DNA of 64,000 nt. Origin: Streptococcus devriesei DSM 19639. Lineage in GTDB: Bacteria > Bacillota > Bacilli > Lactobacillales > Streptococcaceae. How positions within the stretch are numbered: the first letter of the stretch is position 1; every line of letters begins with the position of its first letter. The notes under the pieces were generated by a model. It ran no database searches. It worked only from the letters and a program-made list of their open reading frames with translations, and was not told the origin of the DNA. The DNA is taken from positions 1-64,000 of the forward strand of contig NZ_AUIN01000013.1 of the NCBI RefSeq assembly GCF_000423725.1, written 5' to 3'. The position numbers and the translations under genes are program-made. Below, one piece after another: positions 56,274 through 64,000 of this stretch.

Positions 56274-57119
56274 ATGAGCAACAATTTATTAGTTTTGCAG
56301 TCAGATTTTGGTTTGGTTGACGGTGCGGTGTCAGCCATGATCGGAGTGGCCCTGCAGGAGGAACCAACTCTCGGCATTCACAATCTGACCCATGAAATCA
56401 CTCCCTACAATATTTTTGAAGGTTCCTACCGCCTTTTTCAAACGGTGGAATATTGGCCTGAAGGCACGACATTTGTGTCAGTGGTGGATCCGGGAGTCGG
56501 TTCTGACCGAAAAAGTGTTGTGGCTCTGACTGAGAAAAATCAGTATATCGTAACGCCCGATAACGGCACGCTGTCCTATATCAAAAGGCACATTGGCATT
56601 AAAGCGGTCAGGGAGATTTCTGAAATTGAAAACCGCAGGCGCAATACAGAACTGTCCTATACCTTTCATGGACGTGATGTCTATGCTTTTACAGGAGCAA
56701 AATTAGCTAGCGGTCACATTGCCTTCGAAGATGTGGGGCCTGAACTGCCTGTTGAGGCTATTGTGGAGCTTCCGACCGTAAAAACAGTTATTGAGGATAA
56801 TCTTGTCCGCGGGGCAGTTGATATTCTTGATGTTCAATTTGGCTCTCTATGGACCTCGATCACCCGTGAAGAATTTTACACGCTTGCGCCCGAATTTGAT
56901 GATCGCTTTGAGCTGACCATTTACAACAATGACATGCTGGTTTACCAAAATCAGGTCACCTATGGCAAATCATTTGCGGCTGTCCGTGTCGGCCAGCCCA
57001 TCATCTATATCAATTCTCTCTACCGTGTAGGGGTTGCCATCAATCAGGGTTCCTTTGCCAAGGCCTACAACGTCGGGGTTGGGCCGCAATGGCGCATTGA
57101 AATTAAAAAAATTAACTAA
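56274..57119 (+). CDS. SAM hydroxide adenosyltransferase family protein (SAM hydrolase)
   Basis: A 281-residue DUF62-type enzyme that in characterised relatives splits S-adenosylmethionine with hydroxide to adenosine and methionine. Family features include VLQSDFGLVDGAVSAMIG, VSVVDPGVGS, VTPDNGTLSYI and FHGRDVYAFTGA. The start ATG 56274 lies 12 bases from aaaggaagg, rather far. It is followed by an ECF transporter in one operon, a pairing that suggests a linked substrate. Confidence 0.88.
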   Translation: MSNNLLVLQSDFGLVDGAVSAMIGVALQEEPTLGIHNLTHEITPYNIFEGSYRLFQTVEYWPEGTTFVSVVDPGVGSDRKSVVALTEKNQYIVTPDNGTLSYIKRHIGIKAVREISEIENRRRNTELSYTFHGRDVYAFTGAKLASGHIAFEDVGPELPVEAIVELPTVKTVIEDNLVRGAVDILDVQFGSLWTSITREEFYTLAPEFDDRFELTIYNNDMLVYQNQVTYGKSFAAVRVGQPIIYINSLYRVGVAINQGSFAKAYNVGVGPQWRIEIKKIN

Positions 57120-57128
57120 GGAGACGAC

Positions 57129-57674
57129 ATGAAAAATAATTCTATTAAAGCGGTTGTCGCAACCGGTATCGGTGCAGCTCTGTTTGTCATTATCGGTATT
57201 TTTATCAATATTCCTCTTTTTGCCAATACCAGCATCCAGCTGCAGTATGCGGTTCAGGCCTTTTTGGCTGTTCTTTTTGGGCCTGCGGTCGGTTTTTTCA
57301 CAGGTCTTATCGGACACATGGTTAAAGATATGTTTGCCGGTTACGGTATCTGGTGGTCATGGGTGATCCCAAGCGGTCTGGTTGGCCTTGGCATCGGTTT
57401 TTTGAAAAATCGTCTTCGGGTCGAACAGGGATTTTTTACAGCTAAAGATGTGCTGACTTTCAATGTTGTACAGATTATTATCAATATTATTGCCTGGGGA
57501 ATTGTGGCGCCTCTGGGAGATATTGTCATTTTCAATGAACCTGCCAGCAAGGTATTTGTTCAGGGCCTGCTGGCCAGTGTGGCCAACGCTTTGACAATTG
57601 GTATCGGTGCTACTATTTTGCTGGCTGTCTATGCTAAAACACGGACACAGTCAGGAAGCCTATCCAAAGACTGA
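57129..57674 (+). CDS. ECF transporter S component (UPF0397-like)
   Basis: A 181-residue membrane substrate-binding subunit with about five to six helices and the ECF interaction motif region ([17 protein letters not shown]). It resembles the UPF0397 family. The ligand is not established here. The gene order with a SAM hydrolase suggests SAM, adenosine or a methionine/thiamine-type precursor, as inference only. aaggagac RBS, 9 bases after the SAM hydrolase. Confidence 0.8.
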   Translation: MKNNSIKAVVATGIGAALFVIIGIFINIPLFANTSIQLQYAVQAFLAVLFGPAVGFFTGLIGHMVKDMFAGYGIWWSWVIPSGLVGLGIGFLKNRLRVEQGFFTAKDVLTFNVVQIIINIIAWGIVAPLGDIVIFNEPASKVFVQGLLASVANALTIGIGATILLAVYAKTRTQSGSLSKD

Positions 57675-57701
57675 CTTTTTTGAAAATCAGGGATACATCT
57701 T

Positions 57702-59378
57702 ATGGAACCATTTATTGAATTTAAAGATTTTTCCTTCAAATACGATGCCCAGGCAGAACCCACTCTGAAAAATATCAATTTATCAGTGAAAAAGGGAGAA
57801 AAAGTGCTGATTGTCGGCCCTTCCGGCTGCGGAAAATCAACCTTGGGCCATTGTCTAAACGGCATTATTCCCAATATTTACAAGGGACAGGTGAGCGGCA
57901 GCCTGACTATTGGCGGCAAGGATTCCTTTAATCTGTCTGTATATGAAAAGTCACATCTTGTCTCAACCGTTTTGCAGGATCCGGACGGTCAGTTTATCGG
58001 CTTGACAGTGGCTGAGGATTTGGCCTTTGCACTGGAAAATGACTGCGCAGACCATCAGACGATGGTTGAAAAGGTCAATATCTGGGCTGAGCGCTTAGAA
58101 CTGACGGATTTGCTTGATCATCGCCCTCAGGACCTCTCAGGCGGTCAGAGGCAGCGTGTCAGTCTGGCCGGCGTTTTAATTGATGAAAGTCCGATTTTGC
58201 TCTTTGATGAGCCTCTGGCTAATCTGGACCCAAAAGCTGGCCAGGACACCATTGATTTGATCGATCGGATTCACCAAGAAGAAGGAACGACTACGATTAT
58301 TATTGAACACCGGCTGGAAGATGTTCTCTACCGCCCTGTTGATAAAATTGTGCTGATTAATGATGGCCGGATTCTTTTTGATGGCAGTCCTGATGAGATT
58401 TTGCAGACCAATCTGCTGCGGGAAAACGGCATCCGCGAACCCCTTTATTTGACGGTTCTGCGTCAATTAGGTCTCGATGTGAAAAAAACAGCCCATTTAG
58501 CGGCACTCAGTCAGCTTAATCTCTCAGGCATTCACTTTGAAGAAACAAGCAGCCTGCCTGCTTCTAAGCCTTCTCTGCCTTTGCTTACCATTGACGGTTT
58601 TAATTTTTCTTACACGCCGGATCGACCGATTTTGCAAAATTTGTCTGTTCAGATTAATAAAGGGGAGCGCATTGCTATTGTCGGGAAAAACGGTGCCGGC
58701 AAATCTACTCTGGCCAAGGCGCTCTGTCAATTTATAACTGCCAGCGGCCGCATCTACTATCAAGGAAAAGACATCTCTTTTGATTCTATTAAAGAGCGAT
58801 CTGAGCGCATCGGTTATGTTTTGCAGAATCCCAATCAGATGATCAGCCAGACCATGATTTTTGATGAGGTGGCTCTGGGGCTGCGTCTTCGCGGTTTTCC
58901 TGAGGAGCAGGTGAAGGAGAAGGTTTTTGCCGTTCTAAAAACCTGCGGCCTGTATGAATTTCGCAACTGGCCCATTTCTGCTTTGTCATTTGGGCAGAAA
59001 AAGCGTGTAACGATTGCATCAATTTTAGTTTTAAATCCGGAAATTATCTTATTGGATGAGCCGACAGCAGGGCAGGATAAGAGACACTATACAGAAATGA
59101 TGGCCTTCTTAGATGAGCTGAATGCTCTGGGGCATACCATTATTATGATTACGCACGATATGCAGCTGGTGCTGGAGTACTCAGACCGGGCACTTGTCAT
59201 TAGTCAGGGGCAGATTTTGGCAGATCAAAGCCCTGTTGAACTCTTCAGTCAGCCGGAATTACTGGCAGCTGCTAATTTGAAACAAACCAGTCTCTTTGAT
59301 TTAGCGAAAAAACTAGGCTGTGATCCTATTTCGCTGACCCGTTATTATATTGAGCACCAAGGAGGATCGGATGAATAA
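57702..59378 (+). CDS. ECF transporter ATPase, fused double ABC domain
   Basis: A 558-residue protein with two complete ABC domains in tandem. Domain one has Walker [10 protein letters not shown] and signature LSGGQRQR. Domain two (from about residue 295) has Walker [10 protein letters not shown] and signature LSFGQKKR, a slight variant. It corresponds to a fused EcfA1-EcfA2 pair dedicated to the neighbouring S component. It overlaps the EcfT gene by 8 bases. Confidence 0.92.
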   Translation: MEPFIEFKDFSFKYDAQAEPTLKNINLSVKKGEKVLIVGPSGCGKSTLGHCLNGIIPNIYKGQVSGSLTIGGKDSFNLSVYEKSHLVSTVLQDPDGQFIGLTVAEDLAFALENDCADHQTMVEKVNIWAERLELTDLLDHRPQDLSGGQRQRVSLAGVLIDESPILLFDEPLANLDPKAGQDTIDLIDRIHQEEGTTTIIIEHRLEDVLYRPVDKIVLINDGRILFDGSPDEILQTNLLRENGIREPLYLTVLRQLGLDVKKTAHLAALSQLNLSGIHFEETSSLPASKPSLPLLTIDGFNFSYTPDRPILQNLSVQINKGERIAIVGKNGAGKSTLAKALCQFITASGRIYYQGKDISFDSIKERSERIGYVLQNPNQMISQTMIFDEVALGLRLRGFPEEQVKEKVFAVLKTCGLYEFRNWPISALSFGQKKRVTIASILVLNPEIILLDEPTAGQDKRHYTEMMAFLDELNALGHTIIMITHDMQLVLEYSDRALVISQGQILADQSPVELFSQPELLAAANLKQTSLFDLAKKLGCDPISLTRYYIEHQGGSDE

Positions 59379-60201
59379 ACAGTTGATAGGCTATCATGAT
59401 AGCGAGGGCTTCCTCTATGAACTGTCAGGCGCCAGCAAGCTCCTCTTTTTTCTCCTTGTTTCCATTGCCTGTATGACAACCTATGATACCCGTTTGATTT
59501 TAGCAGTAGGGCTTATGTCTGTTTTGCTGTTTAAATCAGCCGATATTCACTGGCGGGATATTTCCTTTGTCATGAAGTTTGTGACGGTTTTTGCCGTTTT
59601 GAATGTGGTCATGGTTTATCTTTTTGCGCCTGACTACGGTGAGAAAATCTACGGTGCAAGGACACTGCTATGGGCAGGAACAGGGCGGTTTTACCTGAGC
59701 TGGCAGGAAATTTTCTACCTTTTAAATCTTGTTCTCAAGTATTTTTGTACGGTTCCTTTGGCAATACTCTTTTTGATGACTACCCATCCCAGTCAGTTCG
59801 CTGCCAGTCTTAATCAAATCGGCGTTCCTTATAAGGTGGCCTATGCTGTCAGCCTGACCTTGCGCTATATTCCGGATGTTCAGGAGGAATTTTACATGAT
59901 TCGGACATCGCAGGAAGCCCGCGGTTTGGAGCTGTCTCAAAAGGCAAACCTGCTCAGCCGGATCAAGGGTAATCTGCAAATCATCATTCCTTTAATTTTC
60001 AGTTCTTTAGATCGGATTGATACCGTTTCAACGGCAATGGAGCTGCGGCGGTTCGGAAAAAATAAAAAAAGGACCTGGTACATGTATCAGCCCTTTAGAA
60101 AAAAAGATATCTTAGCAATTGGCTTAGCCTGCTTCATCTTATTGATTAGTTTTTGGTTGTTCCGTTTGAACGAAGGCCGCTTTTACAATCCTTGGAGATA
60201 G
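59371..60201 (+). CDS. ECF transporter transmembrane protein EcfT
   Basis: A 276-residue membrane coupling subunit. It has hydrophobic helices and the EcfT coupling motifs with small-residue-Arg-Gly pattern ([22 protein letters not shown] and [16 protein letters not shown]). Start [10 protein letters not shown] (ATG 59371) has caaggagg upstream. A longer frame from 59350 overlaps that RBS. It is last in the SAM hydrolase-ECF operon. Confidence 0.9.
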   Translation: MNKQLIGYHDSEGFLYELSGASKLLFFLLVSIACMTTYDTRLILAVGLMSVLLFKSADIHWRDISFVMKFVTVFAVLNVVMVYLFAPDYGEKIYGARTLLWAGTGRFYLSWQEIFYLLNLVLKYFCTVPLAILFLMTTHPSQFAASLNQIGVPYKVAYAVSLTLRYIPDVQEEFYMIRTSQEARGLELSQKANLLSRIKGNLQIIIPLIFSSLDRIDTVSTAMELRRFGKNKKRTWYMYQPFRKKDILAIGLACFILLISFWLFRLNEGRFYNPWR

Positions 60202-60227
60202 GATTAGCTAAGTGATGTGAAACATAT

Positions 60228-60282
60228 AAAAAACTGTCATCTGATGCCGCAGCAATGTGCGGGTGTCAGATGACAGCTTTTT
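60228..60282. terminator. Bidirectional terminator between EcfT and rsmG
   Basis: ctgtcatctga/tcagatgacag perfect 11-bp stem with A-run 5' and T-run 3', plus an inner ccgc/gcgg hairpin, between convergent genes. Confidence 0.92.
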
Positions 60283-60288
60283 GGTTTT

Positions 60289-61002
60289 CTACAGCGGTTT
60301 TTTATTGGGAATACCGGCTTTGCGCGGGTATTTGTTGGGCGTTTCTTTTTTCTTTGTTACTAAGGTAATATTGCGCTCGTCTCCGTTAGGAAGCTGGTAG
60401 TGATAATTTCCTGAAACCTGACTAAACAGCACTTTCAGCGCCTTCTGAGCAGCTGCAATTTCCTCATCAGCAGCGCTGGCTTTCAGCGCTACAAGCTGAC
60501 CGCCCACCTTTAAAAAGGGGATTGTCAGCTCGGCTAATACCTGCATCCGGGCAACAGCGCGGGCAGTAACTAGGTCAAACTGAGCACGAAATTGTTTGTC
60601 CTGTCCGAGATCTTCAGCTCTGCCATGATAAAAATGGACATTAGTCAGCTCCAGTTCCTCAGCCAGCACCTGCAGGAATTTGATGCGTTTATTCAGAGAA
60701 TCAATGATTGTCACCTCAAGCTCGGGATAAATGATTTTCATGGGAAGACTGGGAAAGCCAGCTCCGGCGCCTATGTCTAAAAGCTTGAGCGGCTCATTTT
60801 TGATGCAGCCCTCTAAAATAGGAGCTGCCGAGTCATAAAAATGCTTCAGATAGACTTCCTTTTCCTGAGTAATGGCTGTGAGATTGATCTTTGTATTCCA
60901 TTCGACCAGCAGTTTAAAATAAGAAGCAAACTGTCTTTTTTGGCGGTCAGACAGATTGATTTGGTACTTGGCTAAGGCTTGGTAAAATTCTTCAGGGGTC
61001 AT
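60289..61002 (-). CDS. rsmG: 16S rRNA (guanine527-N7)-methyltransferase RsmG
   Basis: A 237-residue SAM-dependent methyltransferase that modifies G527 of 16S rRNA. Motifs are [17 protein letters not shown] and [12 protein letters not shown]. Start [10 protein letters not shown] follows aaaggag at 6 bases. The frame could begin at 61023 but that codon precedes the RBS. C-terminus is Lys-rich ([14 protein letters not shown]). It is divergent from lemA. Confidence 0.96.
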   Translation of the reverse strand: MTPEEFYQALAKYQINLSDRQKRQFASYFKLLVEWNTKINLTAITQEKEVYLKHFYDSAAPILEGCIKNEPLKLLDIGAGAGFPSLPMKIIYPELEVTIIDSLNKRIKFLQVLAEELELTNVHFYHGRAEDLGQDKQFRAQFDLVTARAVARMQVLAELTIPFLKVGGQLVALKASAADEEIAAAQKALKVLFSQVSGNYHYQLPNGDERNITLVTKKKETPNKYPRKAGIPNKKPL

Positions 61003-61025
61003 GCTTTCTCCTTTTATCATCATTT

Positions 61026-61034
61026 ATTCTAACA
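61026..61034 (-). promoter_or_regulatory. rsmG extended -10 promoter
   Basis: TGT-TAGAAT on the minus strand, about 24 bases before the rsmG start. Confidence 0.55.
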
Positions 61035-61049
61035 TAATTCTTCTTTTTC

Positions 61050-61058
61050 TGATATAAT
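61050..61058 (+). promoter_or_regulatory. lemA extended -10 promoter
   Basis: TGA-TATAAT, 29 bases before lemA, without a clear -35. Confidence 0.7.
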
Positions 61059-61087
61059 GGAGACAAGAATTTTTAAGGAGAACCCCC

Positions 61088-61648
61088 ATGTTAATTTGGA
61101 TTATTTTAATTATTGCTGCCTTGCTTATTGTTTGGGTAATTGTGAGTTACAATGCTTTGATCAGAAGCCGTATGCAGACACAGGAAGCTTGGAGTCAGAT
61201 TGATGTGCAGCTGAAGCGCAGAAATGATCTCATTCCTAACTTGCTTGAAACGGTCAAGGGCTATGCTAATTATGAACAAAGCACTCTTGAAAAGATCACA
61301 GAACTCCGCCGTCAAGTGGCTGATGCCAATACGCCTAATGAAGCCATGCAAGCCAGCGATGCTCTTGGAAAACAAATGGCCAGTATCTTAGCGATTGCTG
61401 AAAATTATCCTGATCTTAAAGCCAATCAAAACTTTATGAAGCTCCAAGATGAACTGACTAACACAGAAAATAAAATTTCATACTCACGTCAGCTCTTTAA
61501 TTCAACAACAGCTAACTACAATGTTAAACTGGAAACTTTCCCAAGCAATTTAGTTGCAGGCCTGTTTGGTTTTAAAGCCAGCGAATTTCTGGAAACGCCC
61601 GAGGAAGAAAAATCAGTGCCAAAAGTTGATTTTGGCGATATGGCTTAG
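61088..61648 (+). CDS. lemA: LemA family membrane protein
   Basis: A 186-residue protein with one N-terminal membrane helix ([21 protein letters not shown]) and a helical domain with the family block [25 protein letters not shown]. Function in bacteria is poorly defined. The conserved pairing with htpX 9 bases downstream suggests a joint role in membrane protein quality control. Strong aaggag RBS. Confidence 0.93.
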   Translation: MLIWIILIIAALLIVWVIVSYNALIRSRMQTQEAWSQIDVQLKRRNDLIPNLLETVKGYANYEQSTLEKITELRRQVADANTPNEAMQASDALGKQMASILAIAENYPDLKANQNFMKLQDELTNTENKISYSRQLFNSTTANYNVKLETFPSNLVAGLFGFKASEFLETPEEEKSVPKVDFGDMA

Positions 61649-61657
61649 GAGACTGCT

Positions 61658-62560
61658 ATGCTGTTTGATCAAATTGCCAGTAATAAAAGAAAGACAATCA
61701 TTTTGCTGGTTGTCTTCTTTCTGCTTTTAGCACTTATCGGTGCTGCGGTCGGATATCTTTGGCTGGATAGTTTAACTGGCGGTGTCATTATTGCTTTAAT
61801 TATTGGCTTTATTTATGCCTTTAGCATGATTTTCCAATCAACCAATGTCGTAATGGCCATGAATAATGCCAGAGAAATAAGCGCAGATGAGATGCCCGAC
61901 TATTACCATATAGTGGAAGATATGGCTATGGTGGCGCAGATTCCCATGCCGCGTGTTTATGTGGTTGATGATCCGTCACTCAATGCCTTTGCGACCGGAT
62001 CCAGCCCCAAGAATGCTGCGGTTGCAGCGACAACAGGTCTTTTAGCGGTCATGAACCGTGAAGAGTTAGAGGGGGTCATCGGGCATGAGGTCAGCCATAT
62101 CCGCAATTATGATATCAGAATTTCAACTATTGCCGTCGCTCTTGCCAGCGCCGTGACTCTTATTTCCAGTATCGGCGGCCGGATGATGTGGTTTGGCGGC
62201 GGCCGCAGCCGCCGTTCGTCAAATAATAATGAAGGCGGCGGTTATGTGCAGATTATTTTATTGGTTTTTTCTATTTTAGCTATTGTTTTAGCGCCTTTGG
62301 CGGCCAGTCTCGTTCAGCTGGCCATTTCCCGCCAGCGCGAATATTTGGCGGATGCCAGCTCGGTTGAATTGACCCGCAATCCGCAAGGAATGATCAAGGC
62401 TTTGCACAAATTAGAACAGTCACAGCCCATGTCTCATCCTGTGGACGATGCCAGTGCTGCGCTTTATATCAACGATCCGCAGAAAAAATCCAGCCTGCAG
62501 CATCTCTTTTATACGCATCCGCCCCTTGCTGACCGCATTAAACGTTTGGAGCAAATGTAG
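61658..62560 (+). CDS. htpX: Membrane zinc protease HtpX
   Basis: A 300-residue M48 protease degrading misfolded membrane proteins. It has two N-terminal helices, the active site [13 protein letters not shown] (HExxH), a second membrane hairpin and the downstream zinc ligand Glu in [15 protein letters not shown]. Full length and intact. It is cotranscribed with lemA. Confidence 0.95.
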   Translation: MLFDQIASNKRKTIILLVVFFLLLALIGAAVGYLWLDSLTGGVIIALIIGFIYAFSMIFQSTNVVMAMNNAREISADEMPDYYHIVEDMAMVAQIPMPRVYVVDDPSLNAFATGSSPKNAAVAATTGLLAVMNREELEGVIGHEVSHIRNYDIRISTIAVALASAVTLISSIGGRMMWFGGGRSRRSSNNNEGGGYVQIILLVFSILAIVLAPLAASLVQLAISRQREYLADASSVELTRNPQGMIKALHKLEQSQPMSHPVDDASAALYINDPQKKSSLQHLFYTHPPLADRIKRLEQM

Positions 62561-62598
62561 CAAGAAACCTATTTAAAATTAGTTCATTTAAAAACAAG

Positions 62599-62652
62599 AG
62601 AGCAGAAAACAATCCTTTTCTTTAACAGAAGCGATTGGATTCTGCTCTTTTT
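62599..62652 (+). terminator. Terminator after htpX
   Basis: agagcagaa/ttctgctct stem with inner caatc/gattg and T5. Confidence 0.88.
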
Positions 62653-62699
62653 AAATGCAGCGGCTTAAACAGAATTTCAAGGACAAGTCAGTGGATTAT

Positions 62700-62708
62700 T
62701 GATATAAT
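62700..62708 (+). promoter_or_regulatory. yceD promoter
   Basis: Extended -10 TGA-TATAAT. An AGGACA -35-like sequence (62680-62685) lies 17 bases upstream of TATAAT. Confidence 0.7.
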
Positions 62709-62744
62709 GGTAACAATTTGAAGAACTAGAGGAGGAAATAGAGA

Positions 62745-63284
62745 ATGTTTACTATTAGTGATATTAAAAAGCAGCCGGAAGGTCTGGCATTTGAAGAAAG
62801 GCTCTCTATTGAAGAAGCTGTAAAGGAAAGAAACCCCGATGTTTTGGCTCTTGAAGATGTTTTGGCTAAGGGAAGAGTCAGTTATGATGACGGGCTGTAT
62901 TTGTTAAATTATGAGCTGAGCTATACCATCAGCCTGCCTTCCAGCCGTTCTTTGGAAACTGTCAGACAGGCAAAATCATTGTTTATCAATGAAGTTTTTA
63001 TAGAAAACAGCCAGTTAGAAGATAAGAAAGATCTGGTGGATGAGGATCTCGTCCTGATTTTAGAAGATGCCGCCATTGATTTAGAGGAAAGTGTTATTGA
63101 TAATATTTTACTTAATATTCCATTAAAGATTCTTACCGAGGAAGAAAAACAAAGTCAAAATTTGCCTTCAGGACAGGATTGGAATCTTCTCAGTGAAGAA
63201 GACTATCAAAATTTACAGAAAGAAAAGAAAGAAAAAAACAGTCCGTTTGCAGCTTTGGATGGATTATTTGATGATGAAGAGTGA
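62745..63284 (+). CDS. yceD: YceD family protein (DUF177)
   Basis: A 179-residue acidic cytoplasmic protein of the YceD/DUF177 family, linked to 23S rRNA accumulation. It has a beta-rich central domain (YDDGLYLLNYELSYTISLPSSRSLETV) and a charged C-terminus (SPFAALDGLFDDEE). In many bacteria it precedes rpmF, but no rpmF follows here. It has an agaggagg RBS and is monocistronic in appearance. Confidence 0.87.
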   Translation: MFTISDIKKQPEGLAFEERLSIEEAVKERNPDVLALEDVLAKGRVSYDDGLYLLNYELSYTISLPSSRSLETVRQAKSLFINEVFIENSQLEDKKDLVDEDLVLILEDAAIDLEESVIDNILLNIPLKILTEEEKQSQNLPSGQDWNLLSEEDYQNLQKEKKEKNSPFAALDGLFDDEE

Positions 63285-63641
63285 TTTTTCTGCTATTGGA
63301 TGTCAGGAAACAGCTTCAAGGTTTCAAGTTGTTGAATAAATCAAATTTTTTTCTTAGAAAATGACTAAGAAAAATCAATACCAGCCATTGAAAAAAGAAA
63401 ATAGAAATAGTATAATGAAAAAACTGGTGGATTATTTTAAAAAATAAAATTTTGAAAAAGGGTTTGATGACATTCGTTTTTCCTTGATAATAAAGGGATT
63501 AGCCATCATCATAATAAAAAAATAATGACCTTATAGAACTGTAATAAGTTTGTTGCCTAGACTTTATAGTTTAATTATAAAAAGTTTATTTTATTAGAAT
63601 AATATTATAATATTTTATTAGAAGAATAAGCAGAGGGGTAT
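63285..63641. promoter_or_regulatory. covR upstream regulatory region
   Basis: A very AT-rich 357-base gap. It holds a perfect dyad tttttcttag/ctaagaaaaa (63348-63374) without a T tail, a direct repeat ttttattagaa at 63589-63599 and 63613-63623 containing ATTAGA (fits the CovR motif ATTARA), and TATAAT at 63606-63611 between the repeats. RBS gagggg precedes covR. No gene seen. Confidence 0.6.
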
Positions 63642-64000
63642 ATGGCTAAAAGTATTTTAATTATTGAAGACGAAAAAAATCTTGCAAAGTTTGTTTCGCT
63701 GGAGTTGCAGCATGAAGGATATGAAGTTGATGTGGAACATGACGGACGTTCCGGTTTAGACAGAGCTCTTGAAAGAGACTTTGATTTAATCCTTCTTGAT
63801 CTGATGCTGCCGAAAATGGACGGTTATGAAGTAACGCGCCGGCTGCAGCTGGAAAAAACAACTTATATCATTATGGTTACTGCCCGAGATTCTACTATGG
63901 ATATTGTCAGTGGATTGGACCGCGGTGCTGATGGCTATGTCGTCAAACCCTTCGCCATTGAAGAACTGCTGGCTCGGGTTCGTGCTATTTTTCGCCGTCA
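63642..64000 (+). CDS. covR: Response regulator CovR (CsrR), 5' part
   Basis: OmpR-family regulator that in streptococci represses virulence and surface polysaccharide genes. The window holds residues 1-119: receiver domain with D10, phosphoacceptor D53 in [20 protein letters not shown] and K in [21 protein letters not shown]. The DNA-binding domain and probably covS lie beyond the window end. Assignment rests on strong resemblance to S. mutans CovR. Confidence 0.92.
   Translation, partial: MAKSILIIEDEKNLAKFVSLELQHEGYEVDVEHDGRSGLDRALERDFDLILLDLMLPKMDGYEVTRRLQLEKTTYIIMVTARDSTMDIVSGLDRGADGYVVKPFAIEELLARVRAIFRR

Noticed and set aside
63348..63374. Terminator after yceD formed by the tttttcttag/ctaagaaaaa dyad
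   Set aside because: The stem is A/T rich and is followed by A-rich, not T-rich, sequence on either strand.

Overview
The window comes from a low-GC Gram-positive coccus, most likely a mutans-group Streptococcus or close relative. This is inferred from gene content and order recalled from memory: comX next to an rRNA operon, then ispE-adcRCB, tyrS, pbp1b, rpoBC, comYABCDEFGH-ackA, ssbB, levQSRT-levDEFGX, groESL, pbp2a-rpmG-secE-nusG, leuS, atmABCDE, rsmG, lemA-htpX, yceD and covR. Nearly all genes lie on the + strand. The minus-strand exceptions are tyrS, pepA-proC, a RluA-family gene and rsmG. No phage, insertion sequence or CRISPR array was seen.

Layout. 1-360: the end of an rRNA operon (23S 3' end, 5S, tRNA-Asn). 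407-983: competence sigma factor comX behind a perfect ComR box. 1263-4155: orphan ispE and the zinc operon adcRCB behind an exact AdcR operator. 4256-15575: tyrS, pbp1b and rpoB-rpoC, with a terminator-like switch in the rpoB leader. 15696-22109: a DUF1033 gene, the SigX-driven comY pilus operon and acetate kinase. 22310-28633: CPBP protease, proC/pepA, small redox and tRNA-binding genes, a thiosulfate transporter with a TusA-like partner, and a second SigX gene, ssbB. 29037-36840: the LevQSRT sensory system and the mannose-family PTS it should control. 36876-38992: groESL under CtsR and HrcA. 39544-49875: a TcaA-like membrane protein, a divergent RluA/PBP2A pair that looks leaderless, rpmG-secE, nusG, a strongly structured possible RNA element, a patatin lipase, a ferritin-like fragment and leuS. 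49944-60201: sulfur amino acid import (CmbR-type box before atmA, MET-box before atmBCDE), an amidase, a SAM hydrolase and an ECF transporter. 60289-64000: rsmG, lemA, htpX, yceD and the start of covR.

Three themes connect the genes. (1) Competence: comX and two late targets, the comY operon and ssbB, all carry their expected boxes. (2) Sulfur: thiosulfate uptake, cystine/methionine-type ABC transport, SAM hydrolysis and an ECF importer sit in one window under two different LysR-type sites. (3) Structured RNA: several long gaps (levE-levF, nusG-patatin, atmB-atmC, after groEL) and the leaders of rpoB and nusG hold long perfect stems. The 45670-45984 element, a multi-branched junction ending in its own terminator, is the best candidate here for something undescribed.

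All homology calls come from reading the protein sequences. No database search was run.
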